The notes: generated from the sequence alone by a model not told the origin. A stretch of DNA of 19,648 bases from Planctomycetota bacterium (GCA_022447405.1 JAKVCE010000009.1:1-19648); one strand, 5' to 3'; counted from the first letter of the stretch, positions 8,386 to 16,906 are shown. A program made the numbers and translations.

Positions 8386-8409
8386 CTGGGGCCCTATCCA
8401 GGGTCCCAG
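8386..8409 (+). promoter_or_regulatory. Leader hairpin just before the acetyltransferase/GT2 start
   Basis: CTGGGGCCC (8386-8394) pairs with GGGTCCCAG (8401-8409), 9 bp including one G-T wobble, with a TATCCA loop, ending 4 bp before the ATG at 8414. A competing stem pairs GGATAGG (8374-8380) with CCTATCC (8393-8399). The two overlap, so they could be alternative structures in the 5' leader. There is no Shine-Dalgarno sequence, so translation may be structure-sensitive. Function is inferred. Confidence 0.35.
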
Positions 8410-8413
8410 AACC

Positions 8414-9997
8414 ATGCAAGAAGCCGAATTCAGACAGCTCTGGAGCACGAACCAGAACCCCGAGGACATCGGGTTTCTGGCCCTCGTGAGAGAGGACCTG
8501 CGCACCCATGAGGGGCTCACCGCGCAGGGATTCTGGGCGCTCTTTGTGTGCAGGCTAGGGAACTGGCGCATGGGCATCCGCTGGTCCCTCCTCAGGTTCC
8601 CCTTCAGCCTGCTCTACAAGGCGCTGGCCGTCTGGGTCCACTGGACCACTCGGATCGAACTCCCCTACATCGCACCCTGCGGCAGGCGGGTCCGCATCTG
8701 GCATCACGGCGGCTGCGTCCTAGGGGCGCGCCACATCGGAGACGACGTCCAGATCCGGCACAACGTGACCCTCGGGCTCGCGAACCACAACGACCCCATC
8801 CACGCGATCCCAACGATCGAGGAGCGCGTGGTCCTCGGCGCGGGCTGCGTCGTGGTCGGCGCGATCACGGTCGGTCACGACTCCGTCGTCGCAGCCAACG
8901 CTGTGGTCACCCAGGACGTCCCTCCCCACAGCCTGGTCGGCGGCATCCCAGCGCGAGTGCTCAAGCGGCTCGATGAGGAGCCGGAGCCCGAGCCCTTCCC
9001 CGACCTAGACCCGACCCCAGAGCGGGTGCTCGCGGTCATCGTCAACTACCAGACCACCGAGGTCGCCAAGCGCTGCCTCGCCTCTCTCGCGAGAGAGAAG
9101 GTGGCGGTGCCAGCGCTCGAGGTCGCCGTCATCGAGAACGCGAGCGGCGATGACTCCGCCGCGCTCCTCAACGCAGAGCTCGAACACCTAGGCGTCTCCT
9201 CCTGGGCGCGCGTCATCGAGAGCGACGTGAACCTCGGCTTCGCCGGTGGCAACAACCTCGCGCTCAGGGATGCGCTTGAGGGAGACGCGCACTACGACGC
9301 GTTCCTGCTCGTGAACCCAGACGTCGAGCTCTACCCGGGCGCCCTCCACGAGATGCTCCGAGTTCAGGCTAGGGAGGAGCGCGCCGCGATCGTCGGACCT
9401 GCGACTGAGCTTCGACGAGGGTCCCTCGCGCCCAACGCCTTCCGCTACCCCTGCGTCCAGAACGCCTTCTCCGGCGGCATCCAGCTCGGGATCGTGCACA
9501 GGCTCCTCGCGCGGTGGGACCCGCGCGTCTCGCCGAAGCCCCACGACCACGAGGCGGAGTGGATCTCTGGCGGGTGCATGCTCATCCGCCGAGCCGTGCT
9601 TGAGGAGGTGGGTCTCTTCGACGAGGAGTTCTTCCTCTACTTCGAAGAGGTGGACCTCTGCCGCCGCGCGCGCGCGGCAGGCTACAGCTGCTGGTACGCG
9701 CACGACGCCAGGATCTACCACGAGGCTGGCGCGGCGACAGGCATGGGCCACGAGCACAGGCGCGCGAAGCGCATGCCAGGGTGGTGGTTCCGCTCGCGGC
9801 GCCACTACATGAAGAAGCACCACGGCAGCATGTACCTCTTGCTGTGCGACCTGGCCTTCCTCGCGGGCAGAGTGACCAAGAGAGTCATCCAGCTCTTGAC
9901 CTTGCGTCGCACCGAGGACCCTGAGCGCTTCCTCTTCGACTTCACCAGGCACGCGCTCCTGCCCGTACGGAGCGAGAGGCGAAGGGGCTCGTCGTGA
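8414..9997 (+). CDS. Serine-acetyltransferase-like / GT2 glycosyltransferase fusion
   Basis: This 527-residue bifunctional protein begins with a CysE-like left-handed beta-helix acetyltransferase (about 15-185): an N-terminal helical part, RIWHHGGCVLGARHIGDD (94-111) with the His pair and hexapeptide repeats, and GGIPARV (176-182), the usual end of such domains. An acidic-proline linker (188-202, EEPEPEPFPDLDPTP) leads into a GT2 domain (204-520): VIVNYQT (208-214), NLGFAGGNN (273-281), the DxD-like NPDVEL (301-306), SGGCMLIRR (385-393) and FDEEFFLYFEEVDL (402-415), all rhamnosyltransferase-like. The likely role is acetylating and elongating a surface glycan. I chose the ATG at 8414; upstream codons in frame lack family similarity. 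It overlaps the next sulfotransferase by 4 bp (GTGA). Confidence 0.9.
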   Translation: MQEAEFRQLWSTNQNPEDIGFLALVREDLRTHEGLTAQGFWALFVCRLGNWRMGIRWSLLRFPFSLLYKALAVWVHWTTRIELPYIAPCGRRVRIWHHGGCVLGARHIGDDVQIRHNVTLGLANHNDPIHAIPTIEERVVLGAGCVVVGAITVGHDSVVAANAVVTQDVPPHSLVGGIPARVLKRLDEEPEPEPFPDLDPTPERVLAVIVNYQTTEVAKRCLASLAREKVAVPALEVAVIENASGDDSAALLNAELEHLGVSSWARVIESDVNLGFAGGNNLALRDALEGDAHYDAFLLVNPDVELYPGALHEMLRVQAREERAAIVGPATELRRGSLAPNAFRYPCVQNAFSGGIQLGIVHRLLARWDPRVSPKPHDHEAEWISGGCMLIRRAVLEEVGLFDEEFFLYFEEVDLCRRARAAGYSCWYAHDARIYHEAGAATGMGHEHRRAKRMPGWWFRSRRHYMKKHHGSMYLLLCDLAFLAGRVTKRVIQLLTLRRTEDPERFLFDFTRHALLPVRSERRRGSS

Positions 9998-10821
9998 AGC
10001 CCGACTTCATCGTCATCGGCGCGCAGAAGTGTGGGACGACCACGATCTGCCGGGAGCTAGAGCGCCACCCAGAGGTGGCGCTCTTCCCGAACAAAGAGAC
10101 CCACTTCTTCTCCTTTCGATACGGCCGCGGCCTCGAGTGGTACGAGGGCCTCTTTGAGGACCTTGAAGGTGTGGTCGTCGGCGAAGGCTCGCCCAGCTAC
10201 ACGACCGGCGAGTTCAGCGCCCTCGCCGCAGAGCGGATGGCCAGAGATGTTCCGGAGGCCAAGCTGATCTTCATCGCGAGGCACCCTCTCCACAGGCTCC
10301 CCTCTGGTTACGTCCAGCTCTTCGCCAGCGAGCTCGAGCCAAAGAGCTTTGAGGAGGAGCTCAAGCAGAGCCCCAAGCTCATCCCGGCGAGCTGCTTCCA
10401 CGCGCGGCTCAAAGAGTTCCGCGCTCGCTTTCCAGAGGACGCCCTCCACGTGATCTTCCTCGAGGACCTCAAGGCGGACTACGCTGGCGAGCTCGCTCGG
10501 CTCTTCGGGTTCCTCGGCGTGGACCCCACCTACGCCGAAGCGCCGCCGCTCGCACCGCAAAACACGCGCGCGCACAAGCGCGTGGACCGCGCCATCCTCC
10601 GGCGGGCCAGGAAGAGTCCTCGCTTCCTGAGCCTCAACTGGATGCTCCCGATGCCCCTGAAGCGCGCGCTCGTCCCCTTGCTCCGGAGGAAGATCGAGGT
10701 CGACGTCTCCTGGACCCCAGCGCTCCATGAGTACGCCGTCGATCAGATCAAGGAGGACGCTGAGCGCTTCCTCGAGTCCAACGGTAAGCCCCTCGACTAC
10801 TGGAGCTGGGAGATGCGGTGA
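9994..10821 (+). CDS. Sulfotransferase, first of a tandem pair
   Basis: This 275-residue PAPS-dependent sulfotransferase has the 5'-phosphosulfate loop GAQKCGTTT (9-17) after KPDFIVI, a conserved KETHFF segment (34-39), and the 3'-phosphate motif IARHPLHRLPSGY (94-106, R96 and S104). Such enzymes transfer sulfate from PAPS to carbohydrate hydroxyls or other acceptors. The GTG start at 9994 overlaps the TGA of the acetyltransferase/GT2 gene, with a GAAGGGG sequence about 6 nt upstream as a possible ribosome-binding site. It is followed at once by a second sulfotransferase. The neighbourhood suggests a glycan acceptor; the true substrate is not visible. Confidence 0.93.
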   Translation: MKPDFIVIGAQKCGTTTICRELERHPEVALFPNKETHFFSFRYGRGLEWYEGLFEDLEGVVVGEGSPSYTTGEFSALAAERMARDVPEAKLIFIARHPLHRLPSGYVQLFASELEPKSFEEELKQSPKLIPASCFHARLKEFRARFPEDALHVIFLEDLKADYAGELARLFGFLGVDPTYAEAPPLAPQNTRAHKRVDRAILRRARKSPRFLSLNWMLPMPLKRALVPLLRRKIEVDVSWTPALHEYAVDQIKEDAERFLESNGKPLDYWSWEMR

Positions 10822-11726
10822 TGAACGCTCGCAAGCCCGACTTCTTCATCGTCGGCGCGCCCAAGTGTGGGACGACCGCGCTGCACAGCGCCCTCTCGAC
10901 GCACCCCGAGGTGTTCCTACCCAAGAACAAGGAGCCCCACTTCTTTGGGAGGGACCTCACCATCGGCGACGGCTGGTGCATTCGCGACGAGCAGAAGTAT
11001 CTCTCTCTCTTCGAGGAGAGCGGCGACGCACAGCGCGCTGGAGAGGCCTCTCCCTGGTACCTCTTCTCCAGCTCCGCCGCCGAAGAGATCCACGCCTTCC
11101 AACCCGAGGCGCAGATCTTGATCCTCTTGCGGGACCCCGTAGACCTCATCCACTCGGTGCACCTGCAGCACCTGAACACGGCGAACGAAGACATCCTCGA
11201 CCTCGCCGACGCCCTGGAGGCAGAGCCTGAGCGCCTCCGCGGAGAGCGCATCCCGCAGCGAGCCCCCTTCCCCGACTGCCTCGCCTACCGCTCCATCGCC
11301 CGCCTCTCTCTGCAAGTGGAGCGCTACCTGGAGACCTTCGGCGAGGAGCGCGTGAAGGTCCTCTTGCTCGACGACCTTCGCAGGGACGAGCAGGCGTTCC
11401 TGCGCGAGGTCTGCAGCTTCCTCGGGGTCAGTGAGGACGTCGAGCTCACCATGGGTCGTCGCAACCCGAGCCGTGACCTCTCCAGCGTGGACCTCATGTT
11501 GAAGCGCCTGCACTACAGGACTCGGATGCTCTCAGGGCTACAACGCAAGCTCCCCAAGGCAGCGAAGTCGCTCTACCGAGGAGCGGTCAGGCTGTTCCCC
11601 GCGAAGCGCAAGGTGGGGATCTCTCCTGAGCTCCGTGCAGAGCTCTCTGAGGAGTTCAGCGGAGAGGTCGCTCGTCTCTCCGCGCTGATCCAACGGGACC
11701 TCAGCTCTTGGTGCCAGCAGCGCTGA
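10821..11726 (+). CDS. Sulfotransferase, second of a tandem pair
   Basis: This 301-residue sulfotransferase is a paralogue of its neighbour: KPDFFIVGAPKCGTTA (5-20) forms the 5'-PSB loop, KEPHFF (37-42) the second motif, and LLRDPVDLIHS (102-112) the 3'-phosphate motif with R104 and S112. Length and spacing match the sulfotransferase family. I prefer the ATG at 10821, which shares a base with the previous gene's TGA; a GTG one codon earlier (10818) is possible. Its 3' end runs 26 bp into the convergent GT-A-like gene (11701-11726). Confidence 0.92.
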   Translation: MNARKPDFFIVGAPKCGTTALHSALSTHPEVFLPKNKEPHFFGRDLTIGDGWCIRDEQKYLSLFEESGDAQRAGEASPWYLFSSSAAEEIHAFQPEAQILILLRDPVDLIHSVHLQHLNTANEDILDLADALEAEPERLRGERIPQRAPFPDCLAYRSIARLSLQVERYLETFGEERVKVLLLDDLRRDEQAFLREVCSFLGVSEDVELTMGRRNPSRDLSSVDLMLKRLHYRTRMLSGLQRKLPKAAKSLYRGAVRLFPAKRKVGISPELRAELSEEFSGEVARLSALIQRDLSSWCQQR

Positions 11727-12759
11727 GCGCGCGGCGCAGGGCTGCGAGCCAAGCATCCACCTCTGGCCTGACGCCGTCGTAGAGGAAGGACTCCAAGCGC
11801 TGCACCTGCGTCTCTTGCCAGTCGAAGCGCTCCAAAGGCAGCGCGGCGAGGTCTAGCGCGCGCGGCCCCACGGGAACGCTCGTACCCCCAGCCTCGAGCG
11901 CCTCTCGCGCGGCGTCGAGCGGCGCTGACTCCCCGCCCACGTACTGCAGGTAGGCCAGCAGGCTGAGGTTTCCGCCGCCAGCGGGGAGCCTGTCCGGATC
12001 ATTGAGGTGGTCTGTGTACTGACAGAGGAGCTGACTCGGGTGAAAGAGTTCCTCTGGGTCGACCTCAAAGAGGTGCCTGCCGCCGATGCGCTCCTCCAGG
12101 TAGAGGAAGGTGTCGTAGTCCACCCAGACGCCGTCGCGTTTGCCGAAGCGACTGAAGGCCTCGATCGCTCGCGCGCGCTCTCGCAGGACGCTCGCGTCGA
12201 GGAACATCTCGTAGGTCGTGACGAAGCCGTCCTCCTCAACAAAGCCGTTCCCGCTGTAAGGCCGGACTCCCTGGAAGGTGGCGCCAGAGCGCTCGAACTC
12301 GTCGAAGAGCCGCTCGAAGAGGTCAGCAGCGAGCGGCATCGCGTCCAGGTCATGCAGGCAGACCGCGCGGGTCTGGGCAGCGCCAACTCCAATACTCCAT
12401 GAGAGCCACGAGTACACCCAGCCCCAGCCGATGCGGCGCGAGGTGCGGGCCTGGCGTGCGCTGTAACCCAAGACGCAGAGCGGGACACCTCCAACGGACT
12501 GGGGGAGCTCGTTCAGGATGTGGACCTCGGAGAGCGGCCTGTCAAAGACGAGCGTGAGCTGGGCGCAGCGGCTGAGATCACAGCGCTCGAGCGCCTTCAG
12601 GTTCGCGAGGGCGATCCCCGCGAGGTCCGTGACGCACCCGATGACGATCGTGTAGCCGGGCCTCGGCTCCTCGAGCGGGCTCCACTTCACGAGGTCTTGG
12701 AGGGAGCGCGTGAGCAGGCGCCTCCTGAGCCGGCGGGGTAATGAGCTCGCGCCGCTCAC
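11701..12759 (-). CDS. Probable GT-A-fold glycosyltransferase-like protein
   Basis: This 352-residue cytoplasmic protein has no close family I can name with certainty. It shows a GT-A style N-terminal alpha/beta region (YTIVIGCVTDLAGIALANLK, 36-55) and a CLHDLDAMPL motif (134-143) whose DLD could bind a metal-nucleotide-sugar. Later come GVWVDYDTFLYLEE (210-223) and a Gly-rich NLSLL segment (264-268). The GTG start at 12759 overlaps the TGA of the selenoprotein gene (GTGA), with GAGGAGG about 10 nt upstream. It is the last gene of the wecG operon, so a role in glycan assembly fits. It converges on the second sulfotransferase with a 26 bp overlap. Confidence 0.65.
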   Translation of the reverse strand: MSGASSLPRRLRRRLLTRSLQDLVKWSPLEEPRPGYTIVIGCVTDLAGIALANLKALERCDLSRCAQLTLVFDRPLSEVHILNELPQSVGGVPLCVLGYSARQARTSRRIGWGWVYSWLSWSIGVGAAQTRAVCLHDLDAMPLAADLFERLFDEFERSGATFQGVRPYSGNGFVEEDGFVTTYEMFLDASVLRERARAIEAFSRFGKRDGVWVDYDTFLYLEERIGGRHLFEVDPEELFHPSQLLCQYTDHLNDPDRLPAGGGNLSLLAYLQYVGGESAPLDAAREALEAGGTSVPVGPRALDLAALPLERFDWQETQVQRLESFLYDGVRPEVDAWLAALRRALSAAGTKS

Positions 12760-15700
12760 TGGTTCATGGCCTCCTCATCCAAGCACTTCCGCAAGACTGA
12801 CAGACTCGGGATCCCCGCGCGCACGTCGAGCACCTCACCCCGGCCGTTCGTCACGACGGTGCAAGGCGTGCTCTCGTAGCCGAGCTCAGCCCTGACGACC
12901 GCGCGCAGCTCATCGACGGCCGCGTCCTCCAGATCGACGAGCACCTCATAAGGCGGCTCACGCTGCTCAACGTAGTGCGCGAGCGTCTCCGCGGTCTCGT
13001 CGAGATCCACCGGGACGCCATAGAAGGAGACGCCGTCAGCCGCGCAGGCCTCCTTGAGCTTCTTGAGCTTAGGCTTGGCGCGCAGGCAGGCCGCGCAGGT
13101 CGTCGTCATGGTCACGAGCACGCGCAGCTCGTCGCCCTCCGCCCCCATCACCAAGGAGCGGTCAGCTCCGCCAGCGCTAGCGCGCTCGACTGCACGGTAA
13201 GGCGCGCGCGCCTCGCCGGAGCCGTCTGGCGATTGCTCAGCGAGCTCATAGACGCTGAGCAGCGTCCCGCTAGGTACGGCCTCCACCACGGACTCCCTCC
13301 CCGATGGCCAGCGGACGGTGACGCGCTCCGCGAGCGCTGCCTCGCCGAGGCCGACGATCAGAGTGCGCGCGTGCGTCGCGGAGCGCCCCTCGCCGCAGCG
13401 CGCTTCGAGGGCCTGGGTCCCTTGAGCCGTGACGACCTCAACGCGCGCTCCGTATCCCTCGCGCGGGCTGAGCTGCTCCTCAGGTGAGAGCCCCCGCGCG
13501 CCGCCCTCTAGCCTCAGGGCGACGAAGCGCGGCGCGCTGCCAGAGAGCTCCCCGATCTTGTTCCGGAAGAGCTGCAGGCTCGGCTTGTTGGAGGAGGCGA
13601 CCGCGAAGTCCATCCAACCGTCCCTGTCGTGATCAAGCATCGCGATCGTTCGCCCATCGCCGGGGTGATCCATCCCATAGATCCCGCCCAAATCAATGAA
13701 GCGCTCGCCAGCGAGGTTCACGAAGAAGTGGTCACGCTCGTGCCCGCTGAAGGAGTCACCGAGGCCGCGCTGCTCGCTGTTGTTGGAGACCCTGTCGATC
13801 CCGCTGGAAGCCATGACGACGCCGTGCTTCTTGGTGTCTGAGCGCGCGACCGCGCGCCAGAAGCTGCTTCACAAGTCGACGTCAGACTCAAAGGGAGCCG
13901 GGGCCGTGTAATAGCCAGCGAGCGAGTAGAGGTCCGGCCACGTGTCGAGGTCTGCGTCGACGAACATCGCACCCCAAGCCCAACCGCTCATCTCGACCTG
14001 CATCCCGCTCTCGTCGAGGCTAGAGACACGCTCGAAGCGGCCGTCCTCTAGCTCTAAGAGCGAGTTGCCACGCGCCATCTGCCCGAAGCGGGGGTCGAGG
14101 CCCGTGATCGAGTCGGTGATCCTGCGCCCCGCCTTGCTGAACATGTTCGACACGTACAGGTCAAAGTCCCCGTCTCGGTCATAGTCCCCGAAGGTCGCTC
14201 CCATCCCGAAGCCTATATCAGCCGCGTTCGCCTCCAGAGTGACGTCGACGAACTCGAAGCCGCCGTCGTTGCGGAACATGTTGTTCGGCGCGAAGTCATT
14301 CGCGACGTAGACGTCCTGGTCTCCGTCTCCGTCGTAGTCGCTGAAGGTCGCCTGGTAGGTGTTGCGGAACACCGCGAGCGGAGAGGCAGAGCGCTCAACC
14401 AGCGCGCCGCCCTCATTCTGGTAGAGGCGGTTCGGCGGCCCAGGCCGATCTCGGGTCGAGTTCTCGCTCTGCTTGAGCAGCCTGAAGTAGCGCCGCGCCT
14501 CCTCTGGCCGGAGCTGACGATCAAAGACCATGTCTCTCGGGCGGAGCGGCCGGGCGAGCTCGTCATTGATGATCAACCCCGCGTAGGTAGAGACATAGAG
14601 GTCGAGGAGGCCGTCTGCGTCTAAGTCCGCTGCGGACGCAGACTCGACGAGCATCGGCCCGTCGCCGCCAAAGACCTCCGCGGTCACGTCGGTGAAGCGC
14701 CCACCCCCGTTCCTCAAGAAGCGACTCGTCGCGTGTGAGCGCCCCAAGAAGCAGTCCGGGTCACCGTCGTTGTCGTAGTCAAAGAACAGCGCGACGTTGG
14801 AGAGACCATCAAAGGCGAGCCCGCTCCCCTCGGTCGCGTCCTTGAAGGTGCCGTCACCTTGGTTGCGCAAGAGGACGTTGCGCCCGACGTCGGCGAGGAA
14901 GTAGAGGTCGTCGTGCCCGTCCCCGTCATAGTCCACGACGCTGACCGCCTCGTTCGCGTCTGAGGAGCGGGCCTGGAAGTACTCGTAGGGAGGCTCCCAG
15001 TCTTCGCCCGAGAGGATCTTCACCACCTCGTCGATCGATCCGTTGGAGCGGAGCTCACGCAAGAGCGCCTTGTCCTCGATGGCATCCTCGAGGACCTCCT
15101 CGAACGCCACACCGACAGCGCTGACCACCTCTAGCTCCGACAGGCTGAGCTCCGAGACCCTCCAAGCGCCCGCGTCCATCCGATCCACCCCCAGCGACGA
15201 GTCGAAGCTCCAGCTCACGTGGAGTTGTCCGTAGGCCTGCAGCACCCGCCCGTCCTTGCCGCGGGCGACGAGCTTCAGCCCGGCCTCGCTCTCCGCGCGC
15301 TCAGCCTCTCCGACCCTCATGTGCTTGGTCCAGACGAGGTAGGTCTTCCCGTGCTCTACCCAGGCGAGCTCACTCAAGAGAGGGCGCCAGAGCTCGAGGT
15401 CCTCGCGCGCGACCACGGCCTCGGGAGAGAGCGACCAGTTGGTCTCCCTGATGTCGAGGGGATGGGGCAAGGCTCGAGCTGGGCCCGGAGCGTCGAGGTC
15501 ACGGATGGTCACTTGATCCGTGAAGAGGTCGCGGCTGCCGAGGCCGGGCACCTCTAGCTCGAGGATGTCTTTACCAAGCGCCTTGAAGCGTGGGACGAGG
15601 GCCAAGTGGAGCTCCTCGTCCAGCTGCACCTGCGCCAGCTCTTCCACCATGCGGAGCTCTCCTGGAGTCTTGATCCAACCCAGACCGCGCGCGGTGCCGA

Positions 15701-15953
15701 AGGCGCCGACGCCGATGAGCAAGAGACAGAGCCCGACGAGGGGAGCGCGCCTCGGCAAGCGCCCTCTCTGGTGGAGCACCACGACAACGAGGAGCCCGAA
15801 GAGCTCGACCGCGATGACCGCGCCTCGCTTTGTTGCGGAGGTGATCAAGCCATCCGGTGAGAGGAGCCAGCCAGCGCTCCAAGGGTTCCAAGACGCGACG
15901 AGGAGCAGCCCCAGGAGGAGACATAGGGTCTTCGATGCTCTCGCGCCGCTCAT
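12756..15953 (-). CDS. Membrane-anchored CRTAC1-type FG-GAP/ASPIC/thioredoxin protein, probable selenoprotein (Sec695)
   Basis: I read this as one 1065-residue protein in which the in-frame TGA at 13871-13869 encodes selenocysteine (residue 695). Order: TM helices about 9-22, 44-60, 71-88, with the RGRLPRR loop between the second and third placing the rest outside the cytoplasm; then DxDxDG-type FG-GAP/Ca repeats at 341, 392, 443, 539, 590, 666 and 774; ASPIC/UnbV domain about 808-903; thioredoxin-like domain about 941-1058 with CAAC (C953, C956) and a TP cis-Pro candidate (P1030). The seventh repeat is beyond the TGA. The next 18 codons (SSFWRAVARSDTKKHGVV) have 17 of 18 G/C third positions, and the first possible ATG (13814) lacks a Shine-Dalgarno. 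A SECIS-like hairpin follows the TGA. Start 15953 (ATGA overlap with wecG, AGGGGAG upstream) is preferred to 15986. If UGA is a stop, the products are 13869-15953 and 12756-13814. Confidence 0.85.
13837..13861 (-). promoter_or_regulatory. SECIS-like hairpin after the in-frame TGA
   Basis: Read on the minus strand, arms TCTG plus GCGCGC pair with GCGCGC plus CAGA, giving 10 bp, with a single bulged T and a GGTC apical loop. The loop begins 17 nt after the TGA. In the E. coli fdhF SECIS the loop is also GGUC, about 18 nt after the UGA, with a bulged U (there on the 5' side, here on the 3' side). This meets the usual bacterial SECIS criteria: a G at the start of the loop, a short stable upper stem, and UGA-to-loop distance in the accepted range. 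A longer outer pairing GCTT/AAGC is possible below. Confidence 0.8.
13869..13871 (-). other. In-frame TGA, probable selenocysteine codon
   Basis: The TGA joins two frames in register: 13871 to the ATG at 13814 is 57 nt, exactly 19 codons. Local context is SDVDL-U-SSFWRAV. The reading frame on either side has the same protein family character, so termination here would cut through the FG-GAP domain. Confidence 0.8.
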
Positions 15954-16780
15954 GACGTGAGCTCCCCTGTTCGCTCGCTGCTCCATCTCATCCGGACGCT
16001 CTCAATGAAGAGGGTCAAGGCGAAGGGGAGCCCTTGCAGGATGTAGCGCTTGAAGAGACGACGCGGCTCACAGATGAGGCGCCAGCTCCACTCCAGGCCG
16101 ACGCTGCGCATCCACCTCGGCGCGCGGCTGACGTCCCCAGACAAGAAGCTCAGGGTGATCCCGACGCCGACCCAGCTAGCGCCCGGGAGCACCTCGCGGA
16201 GCCTCAGGATGCAGCGCTCTTGGCGCGGAGAGCCGAGCGCGACGAAGACCAGGTCTGCGTCAGAGCTCCGCACAGCCTCCTCCAGCGCGGCGAGCTCCTC
16301 GGCGTCCTCCTCGAAGCCCATGGGAGGTACGTGGGCGTCTGCGAGCTCTAACCCCGGAGCGAGCGCTCGGAGCGCGCGCGCAGCTCCCTCTGCCGCACCT
16401 GGGGCGCCCCCGATGAGGAGGACCCGCGCGCCTCGCTCAGCAGCCTTGAGGGCGAGCGCGGGGACGAGGTCGCTCCCCGCGACGAGGCCAGGGAGCGGCG
16501 TCCCAGACAGGCGCGCAGCCCAGAGAACAGGCCTGCCATCCGCCACCACGACGTCTGCTCGCTTCACGAGCTCTGCGTACTCGGAACCGTCCCTGCAGCG
16601 CCGTAGATGATCCAGGTTCGCGGTCACGACCCACTCGCCGTGGCCATCGAGGGAGGCATCTATGAGCTGGTCCACCAGGCCCCCCATGTCGATGGAGTCC
16701 AGGTCTATTCCTCCCACCCGAACACGCCGCCTGGCCTGTTCCTCGCCCCTCCCCGGTGATCGTTCCGGAGACCTGCCCAT
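15950..16780 (-). CDS. WecG/TagA/CpsF family glycosyltransferase
   Basis: This 276-residue protein matches the GT26 WecG/TagA/CpsF family: VTANLDHLRRC (52-62) with T53 and N55, VADGRPVLWAARL (79-91) with the proposed catalytic Asp81, LIGGAPGAAE (122-131), ALGSPRQE (181-188), SRAPRWM (218-224) and GLEWSWRLICEPRRLFKRY (228-246) at the membrane-association end. These enzymes add a ManNAc-type sugar to a lipid-linked carrier at the inner membrane. A 20-residue basic N-terminal extension precedes the domain. It is the first gene of a minus-strand operon; its TGA overlaps the ATG of the probable selenoprotein gene (ATGA). It is divergent from a GT4 gene. Confidence 0.93.
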   Translation of the reverse strand: MGRSPERSPGRGEEQARRRVRVGGIDLDSIDMGGLVDQLIDASLDGHGEWVVTANLDHLRRCRDGSEYAELVKRADVVVADGRPVLWAARLSGTPLPGLVAGSDLVPALALKAAERGARVLLIGGAPGAAEGAARALRALAPGLELADAHVPPMGFEEDAEELAALEEAVRSSDADLVFVALGSPRQERCILRLREVLPGASWVGVGITLSFLSGDVSRAPRWMRSVGLEWSWRLICEPRRLFKRYILQGLPFALTLFIESVRMRWSSERTGELTS

Positions 16781-16906
16781 CTACCATTGAGTGTACCTTC
16801 GACCAGCCAGAGCGGTCCGCCCTGCTCGCTCTAGATAGGGGGGTATGCTGCAAGTGGTTGCCGATCTGCCCCCAGGGGCTCACGGGGACCCCAGAGAGCG
16901 AAAATC
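16781..16906. promoter_or_regulatory. Divergent intergenic region between wecG-like and GT4 genes
   Basis: These 126 bp must hold the start signals of both the minus-strand wecG operon and the plus-strand GT4 gene. I see a TATGCT near 16843-16848 and a G-tract beside it, but no pair of boxes with good spacing for either strand. Placement of a promoter here is inferred from gene orientation. Confidence 0.3.

Noticed and set aside
9188..9952. 254-codon open frame on the minus strand in the GT2 domain
   Set aside because: Antisense shadow of clear GT2 motifs with no recognisable domain.
9994..9997. Recoding or readthrough at the GTGA overlap between fusion gene and sulfotransferase
   Set aside because: The downstream gene is in a different frame and has its own start and upstream GAAGGGG; ordinary translational coupling explains it.
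12756..13814. Separate FG-GAP/thioredoxin gene starting at ATG 13814
   Set aside because: The frame is continuous with the upstream one except for one TGA, codon bias continues across the gap, and the ATG has no ribosome-binding site.
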